This document shows positions 1 through 12,400 of a DNA stretch of 64,000 nucleotides, piece by piece; position 1 is the first letter of the stretch, and each line of letters begins with the position of its first letter. The stretch is from Centroberyx gerrardi. Taxonomy: Eukaryota > Chordata > Actinopteri > Beryciformes > Berycidae. The position numbers and the translations under genes were made by a program. Below the pieces are notes generated by a model. The model saw nothing but the letters and a program-made list of their open reading frames with translations. It had not been told where the DNA came from and did not search any database. Where the stretch lies: positions 17,790,190 to 17,854,189 of the forward strand of contig NC_135999.1 in NCBI RefSeq assembly GCF_048128805.1, given 5' to 3'.

Positions 1-199
1 TGCATATCCTTGAGCAACCGGCAGCCTCTCTGAAGTGCTTCTCTCTGAAGTGTCCACCTATTCTCTTCTGTTCCTTTCCAAAAATCATCTAAGTATTTAA
101 CTGACTGGTTGAAATGTGGGTTTTTGGTTCAGTTTGATATTATAATTCATCTGCAGTGAAAGTGTGTTCTTCCATTGTTTTGTTTTGTTTTTAAACCAG

Positions 200-311
200 A
201 GCTCCATCAACATGGGATGGACAAACTTTGGAGGACCTCGGGATTCTACCGCTCTACTTGACTGAAACCTTCTATGATGAATTTGATAAAGTGAGTAATA
301 CATAAACTTGT

Positions 312-361
<50 letters not shown>

Positions 362-3300
362 TTTTTTTTACTTAGAAGGAAGGCGGCTGCATTTCCATTT
401 GTCTGTTGCTTTATGTGTTTGGTGTTGAAATGAGTTTGGTGGTGTCTCTATATATGTGTCAGTTTTTTTGAATGCGGTGTGTCTGTTTCATTCCTGTGAG
501 CAGAAAACAAAGCGGACGTTCTTGAAGTCCTTCCTGAAGGTTCTTCGGAGCAACGGAGTGGAGAGGAGTAAGAAAAGAAAGATGAAGCAAGCCATTAGAA
601 GGTCCATAAAAAAAGTGTCCAAGCGATCTATAGGTAAGTTTCTCTCCGTTATAAAAATGTGTCCTCCCTCCAGCCACTGTATATTGACAGCATCTGTAAC
701 TACCTGTTCTTTACTCCATCTGTCTTCCTCTGTTTTAGCAAGTGAATGCACTGTAGGAGAGATCACCCAGGTGACTATCAGTGATGAAACGTTCCCCTTC
801 GACTACGACAACGAAGCTCAGTTCAACTGCTGCCTGAGTGCCAAGACTGTTAAAGACAACTTGGCTGCCATCACCACCAAGGTGGACCAGGAGGTGTTCC
901 TCGTTATTGTTCTCAACAAGCTGCGAGAGGTAGGTGACTTACTACCTGACTGGAGTCAGTGCTGACCGGGTTGGTTTTGTTGTGATTTGAGCACAATCTT
1001 TTTAAACTGAGCAATCAAAGGTCATGTTTGTTGGTAAAGGTGGCCGGTGACACAAGAAGGAAAAAAGAAATTGCAGGGTAAAAGGATATGGTCCCAAAAT
1101 GTATGGCTATGAAATCTACTGTACTCAAGACTAAACATCTTTCTTTTTAAGGAAAAAGTTTAAAAAAAATAATAATAATGGAGAATCACCCACTTTATCC
1201 TCTATGGGCCCCTGGTTTGTTGCCAATTGGTTATGTCTGACCCCCTGAAGAGGAGAATGGACAACAATGCAAACCACTGTTTGCATTCAAAGTATTTGAC
1301 AACCGTACAACAGTAGTCATAAAAGCTCAAGATTTAAGTGGAATATGGTTTGGGCAAAAAAAATAGCTACTCGAACTATAACGAAGCTACTCGAACTATA
1401 ATACACTCATACATCGTCAGTATGTACTGTATTACTGTATGTTAGTTTACAAAGTGTGTGTCTGCACCAATGTCATCAAGACAAATTCCTGTACATTTAC
1501 TGTACATGGCAAGTAAAGTGACTCTGATTCGGATCCTGAGCCAGACTTCCTAGTAATATTTTGTCCTTTCACTGATCCTCAGTATTACGCTGCCCATTCC
1601 ACCATCCCAGAAGACAAGGTTCAGGTCCTGGGGCCAGCGTCCCGTTTGGCCACTAATGATGACATCAACATGTGGAACATCACTAAGATTGACACACTGT
1701 CTGCTTTGATGGACTCGTCGGATGGGCAGTGGGACCGAAGCATGGTGAGCAAACAAGTTAACAACTCTGCCGAAATGTTTGCATGTGTAGTTGCCTATGC
1801 CATCCTTTTAACAAGCACTGTATGTTCTGCATGTGTACATATATGTTTGCATGTGCTCATGTTTGCATGTTTCCCCCATCTAGGCCAAGGCCGTCATCTC
1901 TAAGTATCTGAGTAAGGAGGGGAACAGCCTCGGTAGTGCAGAGCTCAACTCCATTGGGGGAGCCAACCTGTGTTCCCTAGACGCCACTGTCCTGAAGACC
2001 ATTTCCCAAGACAGCCTCCGGTGAGGAGGGAGGGTGGTGTGTGTGTTTGGGGGGGTGAGAGGTTCCATTAGTAACATGGCATGTGTTGGTTAGGGTTAGG
2101 GTTATGGTTAGTAAAAATCACTCAGTATTAGTAATCAGAGTCTGAGCAGTGTTTACCATCATTGCTCGCAAAACAATGAAACATCTAAATTAATTCACAA
2201 TTCAAAGGGCAGATCATATATGGAAAGTGAAATTAAAAAGGTGAATTATGAGAAGCCCACTCTGCTAAAAAAAATTCCTAAACACTAAACGCACCGTGAG
2301 ATGGGGCTGTCCTGTAGATCGACTGGTTCGGCCATTGCCATTTGCACAACTCATGTCGAAAATACTGAGCCTTATTTGGGATTATACATACATTAAATGT
2401 AAATAATGTAAAAAAAAAATTATTTATGATTAATTGTTTGTATTGTTATGAACTTCAATCCTTATAATTAAAAAAAAAAAAAAAATCCCTAACCAAAATA
2501 CTAAAATAAACTAAAACATAAAAAAAAAATAAAAACTTAACTAAAACTACCAAACCCACACTGAAATCTAACTAAAACTAAACTTAAATTGAAATAAAAA
2601 CTTAAAACTATAAAAAAAAAAAAACTAATGAAAAATCCCAAATTATAATAAATCAAGATCATAATAATAAAATGTACCCTTTTAGAGGTTTTTAGAGATG
2701 GAAGAAATATGTCTCAGAAGTACACAGTTAATAGTTCACAGTTGATTGGAGCGTTTGGTTTTCCGTCTCTTGCAGGACGGCCGATGCCCTGACACTGTCC
2801 AACTGCACACTGGAGCAGAAGAGAGAACTGTTCACCATTGCTAGACAAGCCTTCTCTGGAAACACCCGCTCAGCCATCTCTGCTAACACCTACCAGCTTA
2901 TACAGCCTTACATGGGTAAGCAAGCAGACACACACACCACATATAGAGAAATATAACAGGAAGACACTGCAATAGATAGAGGTCACACTCTCCATTTCTT
3001 TCCTTTCCTTTCTTTTTTGGTGTACAGGTGGTGCAACTGCAGACTACACTAAAAGTTTGGCTGCCTCAAATATCAGCATGGACATGGCTACCTTCACCAG
3101 TCTGGATGAGACCGTTATACTGGTCAGTGTTGCATGTGTGTGTGTGTGTGCGTGTGTGTGTGTGTGTGTGAGTCTGTGTGTGTTCGCATGTATGTATAAA
3201 TACCTCTACGCTCTGCTCTCCTCAGTCCCTGAACGTGAATGAGGTCCAAGGTCTTCTGGGCTCCAACCTGGCAGAATTGAAATCCTATGAAAACCAAACT

Positions 3301-3765
3301 GTGGTACAGAGCTGGATCAGCAGACAGTCCCAGACAGATCTTGACCGACTAGGGTTGGCGCTGGTAGGAGGCAGGGTGGACTCCTCAACCACAGCAGCGA
3401 GTACTGTCACTGTCACCCCTGGGTCCTCATCCTCAACGACCGCGGCAGGGAGTACGGTCACTGTCACCCCTGGGTCCTCATCCTCAACGACCGCGGCAGG
3501 GAGTACGGTCACTGTCACCCCTGGGTCCTCATCCTCAACGACAGCGGCAGGGAGCACCGTCACTGTCACCCCTGGGTCCTCATCCTCAACGACAGCGGCA
3601 GGGAGCACCGTCACTGCCACCACCGGCTCCTCATCCTCAACAACCACCGCAGGGTCTGGGTCCAGCAGCACTACAGGGGGATCGGCTACCACCACAGGTA
3701 ACTACCTCGCTCCTCTTTCCATACATGGGTGGGTAGATTACAGTGTGACTCATTTCTAATGTGAA

Positions 3766-3797
<32 letters not shown>

Positions 3798-3890
3798 GCA
3801 GGTAGCAGTGGTGCACGCATCAGAGCAGACGCTGGCCTCTCCTTACTCGTTCTCCTCGCCGTCTTCATCGCTTCACACATTCTACACTGA
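200..3890 (+). CDS. msln: Mesothelin-like GPI-anchored glycoprotein, 3' part (5' end outside the window)
   Basis: Nine exons join in phase: 200-290, 504-633, 739-929, 1583-1744, 1884-2020, 2776-2915, 3028-3122, 3226-3697, 3802-3890, giving 501 residues of the C-terminal part. The first visible exon carries the family's PSTW...LEDLGILPLYLT pattern. Next comes a Lys/Arg-rich stretch (KKVSKRS) where mesothelin precursors are cut by furin, then ECTVGEI and superhelical-repeat-like segments (DINMWNITKIDTL; LTLSNCTLEQKREL). Exon 3226-3697 ends in a Ser/Thr/Gly/Pro repeat of 17 residues. The last exon encodes a hydrophobic tail (LSLLVLLAVFIAS) ending at the stop, as expected for GPI attachment. Known family role: cell-surface adhesion. 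Orthology is inferred from motif order; another mesothelin/otoancorin-superfamily paralogue is possible. Confidence 0.85.
310..359. repeat. TG microsatellite
   Basis: An almost pure TG dinucleotide run lies in the intron after the first visible mesothelin-like exon. Similar TG runs occur at 3136-3171 and 3769-3797 in the same gene, the last directly in front of the final splice acceptor. Confidence 0.95.
3385..3650 (+). repeat. 51-bp coding tandem repeat (mucin-like stalk)
   Basis: About five copies of a 51-bp unit encode a 17-residue Ser/Thr-rich repeat (TAAGSTVTVTPGSSSST). The middle copies are nearly identical in DNA, including shared silent sites, and the last copy diverges (TVTATTGSSSSTTTAG). 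It would form an O-glycosylated stalk between the globular part and the GPI tail. Copy number may be polymorphic. Confidence 0.93.
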
Positions 3891-5143
3891 AGAGACAGGA
3901 CTCTGCCTAATATGGCTTACTATTGTAAATCAAAACCCAGAGATAAGGATGAAGTTATTTTAATTATTTGTTTTATATTTATCACTAACAGGAGAAATAA
4001 GACAGGTAGGCTTAGTACCTTAAACTGAAAACATGACTTAAAATGTCCTTTGCTACATGCTATATTGTATTGCTTACTATATAGAAACTATTTCATATGC
4101 AATTATCTATTACATGTATACAATACATGTTTGATTAACTAGCACTTTAGACTCACTCAATATGTGTGCTCTGAAACCTTTTCATACCTCATTTTATGCT
4201 CATTTATTCACTTTACTTTGTCAGTCTTTTAGTCTTGGTGGTTGGAAAGTTTCTGAATGTTTTAATTGTTAAAATGAAGGTTTAACTGAAAAATGAAGGT
4301 GACAGTTTATCTCTTCTCCCATGTACCCCTTTTGAGACAACACCCTTCTTATAAACGTCCTGCGTGCCTGAAGTTGTATGAGTTTAATAATAAATGCATA
4401 TATTGATACACAATCATCAAAGCTCCTCTGCTGAGGTACTTGCTTGGTTACAGTTTATTGGCATATTTAAGGGTGTGAAGGGACAAACGTGTCGGGGTCA
4501 TATTATACCAATTCATCTGTACAGTACCACCAATTTAGTTACAAAACCATTCCTACTTATTTAAAATCACAATGAAATGGAAAAAATACTTTTTCAAAAA
4601 ATGCAACATTTACAAAATGTTTACTTTCTTGTATCTTTATATCAAAATCCCATTACCTTTACTTCCTGGAAAATAGTATAGTCTATCTTTAATTGTTACC
4701 TCATGCTGTACCAGTAGGTGTAAATAATTCCAACCAAAAATATTTTTGAACAACCCCGCCCCTCCACCCCTCCCATCAAATAAAACTGCCTGATATCCCA
4801 CTGGTTTACACGTTTGAATGATCCCCCTGCATTATGTCGTTTCACTGGGACTGTAAGCTCGCCTGAGCTGTAAGTAGATGAACACTATTTCATACAAGTT
4901 AAATTATTTTCCGGTCAAACTTTGTGAAGCTCTTATGCTGTTGCCAAGGCAGCAGCTAACAACCGAATAAAAGGCACAGTGTCAATGACAACATTTGTTA
5001 CTATTAGATTCAGTTTAATTAAGTTAGGCGAAATTATCCATTTCAACACTGCTGCATTCATCTCCCAGGATGAGGGAGTCCTGCTGTCTGTAGTCTGGTT
5101 TACTGTTGAGTGTGTTGTTGGTTAAAAGTACACCATATCACAG
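3891..5143. other. Convergent 3' region between mesothelin-like and LITAF-like genes
   Basis: No coding exon is seen. The left part should be the 3' UTR of the plus-strand gene up to about 4.4 kb. The right part should be the 3' UTR of the minus-strand LITAF-like gene; a TTTATT at 4454-4459 (AATAAA on the minus strand) could be its poly(A) signal. The two transcripts would end almost tail to tail. Confidence 0.5.
4389..4394 (+). terminator. Polyadenylation signal AATAAA of the mesothelin-like gene
   Basis: An AATAAA hexamer lies about 500 bp after the stop codon, inside an AT-rich stretch with no other gene. It is the first canonical hexamer seen downstream of this gene. Confidence 0.6.
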
Positions 5144-5898
<755 letters not shown>

Positions 5899-6110
5899 TC
5901 CTGTAAACAATTCATACAAAAGATGTAGGTAAATACAGGCTACAATGTATATAGTGATTTAATATTAATGTTTGGTAATTCATACAAGTTAACAATGTAA
6001 CAGGGCAAAAAGATCGAACAAATACTCAGTAAAATCCTGGAAATACTAACAGAATTGACAGTTTCCCAATAAGCAAAATATAACATTTAAAACAGACGCA
6101 AAGCACTTAC

Positions 6111-6230
6111 GGGTTTAGTGTTCAGTTGTCACCAACAGCAGCCAAGACCAAACTGTCAGAGCAGAGAGGACGGCTTTCCCATGGTACGTGCCTTTCTGGA
6201 GGGCTACAGCTTCCCTTAGATGCTTGTTTA
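6111..6230 (-). other. Probable 5' UTR exon and promoter area of the LITAF-like gene
   Basis: On the minus strand a good donor (ACCC|GTAAGTG) ends at 6111, upstream of the first coding exon. No ATG-led reading frame of note precedes it. The upper limit is a guess. Confidence 0.45.
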
Positions 6231-6990
6231 CTTCCCTCTGCAGTCATAAGATAGGTGGATTTCTCTGTGCATACCTCCCTGCGTTTCAGTACCGCTGTTC
6301 ACTGACCCAACCCAATCCCAGTCCCAACCTATCTGTGGGAGTCAGTGAACGAGGGCATATATAAAGGGAATATCTTTCAGACTCCAAACAACCCTTCCCC
6401 AAATCTTTATCCATAAAAAGACTTGAGATCAGGTTTAGATTACAGCAGTTCCTATATCTGTGCATGAGAGCAACACTCAGCTGTATCATCCCCTAAATGC
6501 AACCCACTTTACTGTCATCTGCTTATATACTGTCAAATCTGTGAAGAGAAATGCACAAACAACTTTCACTATGAATCTAGTCACTATCCATTAGCATCAG
6601 GATCCAGCATTTGTCAATGGAAATACTATCTGCTGTTGTCTCCTGTGCTGGTCTCTCAGACTGAGACTGCTGACTCCATAAAAATGAATGAGGAATCTTT
6701 TCAAATGCAATCAAGGACTAAAGAGGAGGGACAAAGAGTGTGTGGACTGATGGCAAACTGTGCAGCTTCTAGTCACGTTTTAATGACTGGGGCAATGAGG
6801 TAGAAAGACATATGGAATATTGAAAAAGGTATAAAGAATTTCTTTTGGTGAGAGAGCTGTAGTGTGTAGTTAACAGGTGAAGCTGCTGTACTGTCGAACA
6901 CAAACTGCCTTCCATTCAGACTGAAATTGACAGCACATGTTCCAATTGTGTGAAATTAGATTATGCTTATAAATCTTGGCTGAACCCATA

Positions 6991-7027
<37 letters not shown>

Positions 7028-9400
7028 CATTAAAGTCATGGTCATGAGAGTCCATCTTCAGTCTACATCCTCTCCAGATTATGCCACAGGCCTAATTGAT
7101 GAATAAATGCAACAAACACATTACTGAACTTTCTTATTGAACATAGGCTACATGAAAAAATATAAGCATACAGCGTGTGTGTGTGTGTGTCAGGATATGA
7201 ACTAACTACAATAGGAATTCATGGTGATGTGGCATTTATCTCCACAATCTTTACAATGACTTTATGCTTTTTGAAAAAAAAAAAAAAAAAAGCTTTTTGG
7301 CTGAGATGAACTGGAAGTCAACGGAAGTGCAACACGACAAGACTAAAACCACCCAACTCATGCTGGGTGGCCACCGCTGGGCAAGTGCTGCCATCTGCAG
7401 GTTCAGTTGACTTAATTGTATAGAACTGTGCCCATATAGACCTGAGTCCATTGTCTTATATGAACTGGAATTATCGAAGAACAAGGTTAGAATTGTTTGT
7501 CGTCAGAAGATAAGTAGTCGTTTAAGCATAATTCAGAGATGGAGCTGAACAGAACTGAAGATTTTATGGAGTACAGTTCAGTAAGGCCTTCAAAGACAAT
7601 TGGGAAAGTTTTGAGAAATCAGGAAAGAAGTACAGTATACACCATGATTGTGCTGAATTGTGAATATGATGAGAAGGATAAATGGAGACTATTACAAATA
7701 AGGTTAAAGAGTAGCAATTGATTTGATGCGGAGGGAGGAGCTATTGAAATTTGTTCTACTTTGTAGTTGTAGTATAGTCATGGTTCTAAACCCAAAAATA
7801 TTGTGCATTGAAAATAAGTTTGATATTTAGTAATGGCATTTTCTATATTGCCCTTTAGTTTTGTGAAGGTCAGATAATGCCACATTATAGACATGTTCAG
7901 GACAAAAGCTGGAATTGAGCTTCAGCTGAGAGGGTTTACTTAGTATGTGTCTGTTGTCAAGGGAGACAATATGCTCTGTGTTGATATGTTATGGATCTCC
8001 AGTTGGTGTAAATATGGACATGCTGTTATATGTAAGAGGCTTGTTTCATAATGTGGTAGATGTAGAGGAGGAGAGCATATTTATCTGAAGAAAGAGCAGG
8101 CAAAATGTGCTTGGAGAGAAATGTAGCCAAGAAAAGAAAAGAGGATTCATGCTGAAGCTGAGAACTGAAGCAATTCCTGGAAATCAGACATAAACAGACA
8201 GGCTGCAGAGAGTGGAAGATTGGGGATTTGAGTGATGTGATAAGAGACTGGATTAGTTTGAACGTTTTTCCTTTTTGGTATTTTGGTATTCTTTTATTTT
8301 TTACTTTTTGGGAAATAAGGTAACCTACCCAAAATCTAGCAGCAGTCAGCAGTAATACACTATCGCTGGATGTCAACCACCAAAAGACACAGGAGAAAAA
8401 TAAGATGAAAGGTTTTTAATTAGTAAAAACTGGTGCAATATTTCACATGTAAACAATTGCAGCATCTTATTCTTTATACCTGAATAGTTACATAGAAAAA
8501 GATGTTTTTTTAGTGATTCCAGGATTCATGTAAAAATAGATTAATTTAACAAAAGAAAAATATCCCCTTCAAAAAAAGAAAATTCTTGCTAATTAGTTCA
8601 AGTGTTCATAGGCCCACCAACAAATCGGTGAACAGGTGCCACGTCTTCAGTATTAAATATATCAGCTTCATTAGTGGCCCTCTCTCCCTGCATCCAAATT
8701 CTAAATCACTCGCCTTTATTCATACACATTCGCTCCAACCCTAAGCTTGTAGGGTGGCAGACAAGTGCATACTTCAGGGAAGGTCGAGAATTTGGGGCGC
8801 AGGGTCTCTGTAGTAGCTATGACAACTCAGGTCGCTTCTTTCAGCCTTCATTGGACATTTAATGTTTTGTGAGCTCCAAATCAGAACTGAGCCATTTGAT
8901 TGGAGACTTGGCACTGAATTCCCATTCTACACTGTTCTGAAACGTAAGCTCGGATTACTGTCATCACAGCACCATAGCGGTACACCATAGCGGTTTTTTG
9001 TACAAAAACCCTCTGACAAACACTGTCCTCTCACTCTTTTTGATGTATCCCCCCTTCTTTTCCATAAAACGTTTCCTTGCTGTAACTGCTTCTCTGTCCT
9101 GATTGAGTAGTAGTTTTTTTCCAGCAGATAATAAACTAACCTTTCATCCACATCTACTCTTTCCTATGACAAGAGCTGTTGGGTCAGGTTGTTCCTCTGG
9201 TTTTACACCTCTTCCTCATTTCAACTTCATTTTGCTCAACACTCATTACCCCCCCCCCCCCCCCTTCACCACATCTCAGATCTGACGACTGTTTTCGCTC
9301 CTTCATCCATTCCAGCTCTCCCTCCTACTCCTTTCCTGGCTCTCCCTGCTCGCTCTCCTTCTTCTCTGCACTGCACTCAGGATCCCCTGCAGACTGGTGG
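6231..9400. other. Spacer between LITAF-like and TXNDC11 genes
   Basis: I see no convincing exon. It holds a CA microsatellite (6993-7024), a poly-A run near 7275 and, towards 8.3-9.4 kb, probably the 3' UTR of TXNDC11. TTTATT at 8715-8720 is a possible minus-strand poly(A) signal. A 16-base C run lies at 9249-9264. Stannin sits between these genes in human; no stannin-like frame was found here. Confidence 0.5.
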
Positions 9401-12400
9401 TCAGGAGGCCATGTGGTTTCTCTTCTGCTCTCCCTCTTTCCCCTCCACCTCCTCCTCCTCGTTCATGTCCGTCCTGTCTCTCAGCGCCCTCAGCAGAACC
9501 CTGAGCAGTGTGTTCTCATTCAGGAGGCTTTCAGAAGTGTCTGCCAGCTCCTGCAGTCGTCTCACCGCCTCCCCGAGCTGCCGGCTCTTCTCCCGGTGCT
9601 GCTCTTCCAAGCTTTGCCTCTCCTGCTGCAGCTCGGCATTCTGGGCTTCTAAGGTGAGCTTGTCAAATGTCAGGCGCCGGTTGTCGCGCCAAAGCTGCGC
9701 CAACTGTTGGGAAAGACGCTCCCGGGCGCGATGCAGCGCGTGAACCTCGCCTTGGAGCACCAGAAACTCTGCGCGGAGGAGAGCGCTGGGCCCCGGCCCC
9801 TCTCGCTCGCTGGAAGCTTTCGTTGACCTGTCAGCATGTTGGGCGGGGCCAGAGTGCTGCAGGACGAAGTGTAAGAGGTTGGGTAGCGTGATGGGCGTGT
9901 CGTCAGGGAACTTCACGCTAAGGTGTTTCCTTGAAGAGAGGGAGAAATAGGGAATACATTAGTGAAAACAATTTCCAATTTGCTAAAATTCTCCATTTAT
10001 TATAGTTTTGTGAAATACTTGCATACTTGCCTACATGATGACTAGTGCAGTGACTGTAGCAATGGAATAGACATGTATGTTACAAAGGAACAATGAAAAT
10101 AAAAAAACAATGTCTTCAGTATGTGTATGCAAGAAATATAGTAACGGTAGGTGTGTGTGTGTGTGTGTGTGTGTGCGCGTGTGTCTGTGTGCCTGTGTAT
10201 CAGACTGTCTATCTCACCTGTATCTGGGAAAGAGGAGAATGGAGGGAACATGATCCACCATAAACTCCCATGGAAGGTCATTGCGTGCAACATTCACCCT
10301 ACACAGAGGAGAGTAGGGTGTTATAACACTTATTGTTTTATTGAAAGGCAGGACCAGAAAACTAACATTTGACCATTAAATGTAACTGGCATTGACATAA
10401 TACTAGGATTCAACTAGAACACCACACCATACTACTCACATATTTTCTCATTCATATTAACAGATATACAGGCACCAACAGTCAGACACACACAAAGACA
10501 AAACACATACCTAGCGACAGTGATGGTGCTGTTGCCCTGGAATAATCTGGCCAGCTGGATGATGATGTGGTTGAGAACAGAGCAGAATCCACACCACTGG
10601 GTGTAGTAGAACAACAGCACGTCCTAGAGGAAAACATACACAAACAAATTTAGATTTTCTCTCCGGGACCTGTGTGTAACCAACCGAACACAGTTCATCT
10701 TGGCTAGGCCCGAGTGTTCTGCAGAGTATTCTTTCACCTTCTGAAGGTCCATGACAGAGGGCAGGAAGGAGGAGGTGGTCAGCTCTGTGATGAGGGGGCG
10801 TGGAGCGGACGGCTCCCCTTCACCTCCCTTCCTGTCCTCCTCTCCCACCAGGTGTCTCTGCAGGGGGCTGTAAGGAGCACTGAAGTTCCTGATGAAGACC
10901 TCTTTAACAAAGAAGCATGTACACACAGGTACATGTGAACACACACAGGCACATACAAACGCAGAGTTAGAATTGAACGTTACCACCAGGATCATGGTAA
11001 AACATGGCAAAATAGAAACACAATTTGCAGTCAATGAATGTTCTAGATTGATAATAGACTACAATTATAATATTAAGAGATCCGTTTGGACAAACAACAT
11101 TATTGTCTCAAAATGAAAATCAGGTGTACCGTAAAACTTCTAATGAAGACCGGGTCTCAAATAATGGCCTGATCTCTAACAGTAGCTGAGGTGTGTTCTG
11201 TGCGCAAATAAAGGCCGGTTCACAATAAAAGCCGGGCAAAAAAATATAATATGGCAGAATTACCAAAAAGGAGTCCAAGTTCATACAATATTTCTAGTCT
11301 AAAATAAATTACTAAAATTCCACAAAATATATTACCAAAAAGAGACGTTGCATGTAGTGGAAAACCCTGATATGTTTATCTCATTGCCATGGATACAAGT
11401 CCTGGAGCAAAATTGATTATGAAAACATAACTGCTTGGTTTGCTATACAGCATTGCTCCTGTTTATTAGTCAATATGTGACAGAGATTTTTTTGATTCCT
11501 TTTTATGGCTTTGGCAGTTTTTGTTTCATTCCGTTTTGATACGGTGATGCTTTGTTTGTAGTGTAGTAGTACTAATACTGGTAGTAGTAGTAGATGTAGT
11601 AGTAGTAGTAGTAGTAGTAGTAGTATCTGACATCAGTTCCCTATACCAGTAATACAAGAGTTACAACTATAATCAATTAATCTGATATCAACAAAATATT
11701 TACCCAGAGACTCTGCCAGTGTGGTTGCAGGGCTGCGGTGGAGAACATAATGAGCCTCATCCTTAAGGTTCACAATGGTTGCAAACAACCAATCTCCGCT
11801 CTCATCACCGTGTAATCCGGGCTCCCGCTGATGGGAAGCACTTCTGTTGCTTGGTGCCCCAAGCCTCACTGCCAGAGGCCAGTTCAGGCCGACATCAAGC
11901 ACATAGAACCTCAGAGTTTTATTGGTCCGACAGCGGAGCCCAGTGATGCCGCCTCCTTCCTGGTAAGGGACAGAGGAGGAGGGAGGCACGAGAGGAATTC
12001 TCTTTGAGTCTGGCCCCTCGTTGGCCTGTGAGGAAGATTCATTGAGTTGAGGTTCTACTTTTCTGCAGCAGGCACTGTATTGACCAAACGGGCTGTAGCT
12101 ACTCAGGAAGTTGCTACAGGCCACTGAGGTTGCAGTTTTTATGGACACAGGGGTAGGCGGTCGGCGCAGGCAGCAGTGTCTGAGATGAGACTCCAACACA
12201 GATCCTCCCTGAGCCGCGGAGGGGAAAGCGCAGCGTATAGAAGAGCCGGTCAAGTCGGATCGTGACAAGTTGAGGCACAGCTCGCACACACTGGTACTGG
12301 GGGCTGCACTGGACCCAGGAAGAACCACTGACTGGCAGCACACCGAGTGGGACAGGGAGGTGCCTCTTTTGTCCAAGCTGGAGCGGTGATTACTGCCACA

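Noticed and set aside
3285-3695. 136-codon open frame on the minus strand
   Set aside because: It is the complement of the Ser/Thr repeat exon. Its length comes only from the 51-bp repeats lacking stops.
6231-9400. Stannin gene between LITAF and TXNDC11, expected from human gene order
   Set aside because: No frame of about 88 residues with a stannin-like membrane segment was found on either strand.
9179-9743. Plus-strand Pro/Ser-rich open frames
   Set aside because: They are antisense to the last TXNDC11 exon and its CT-rich flank.
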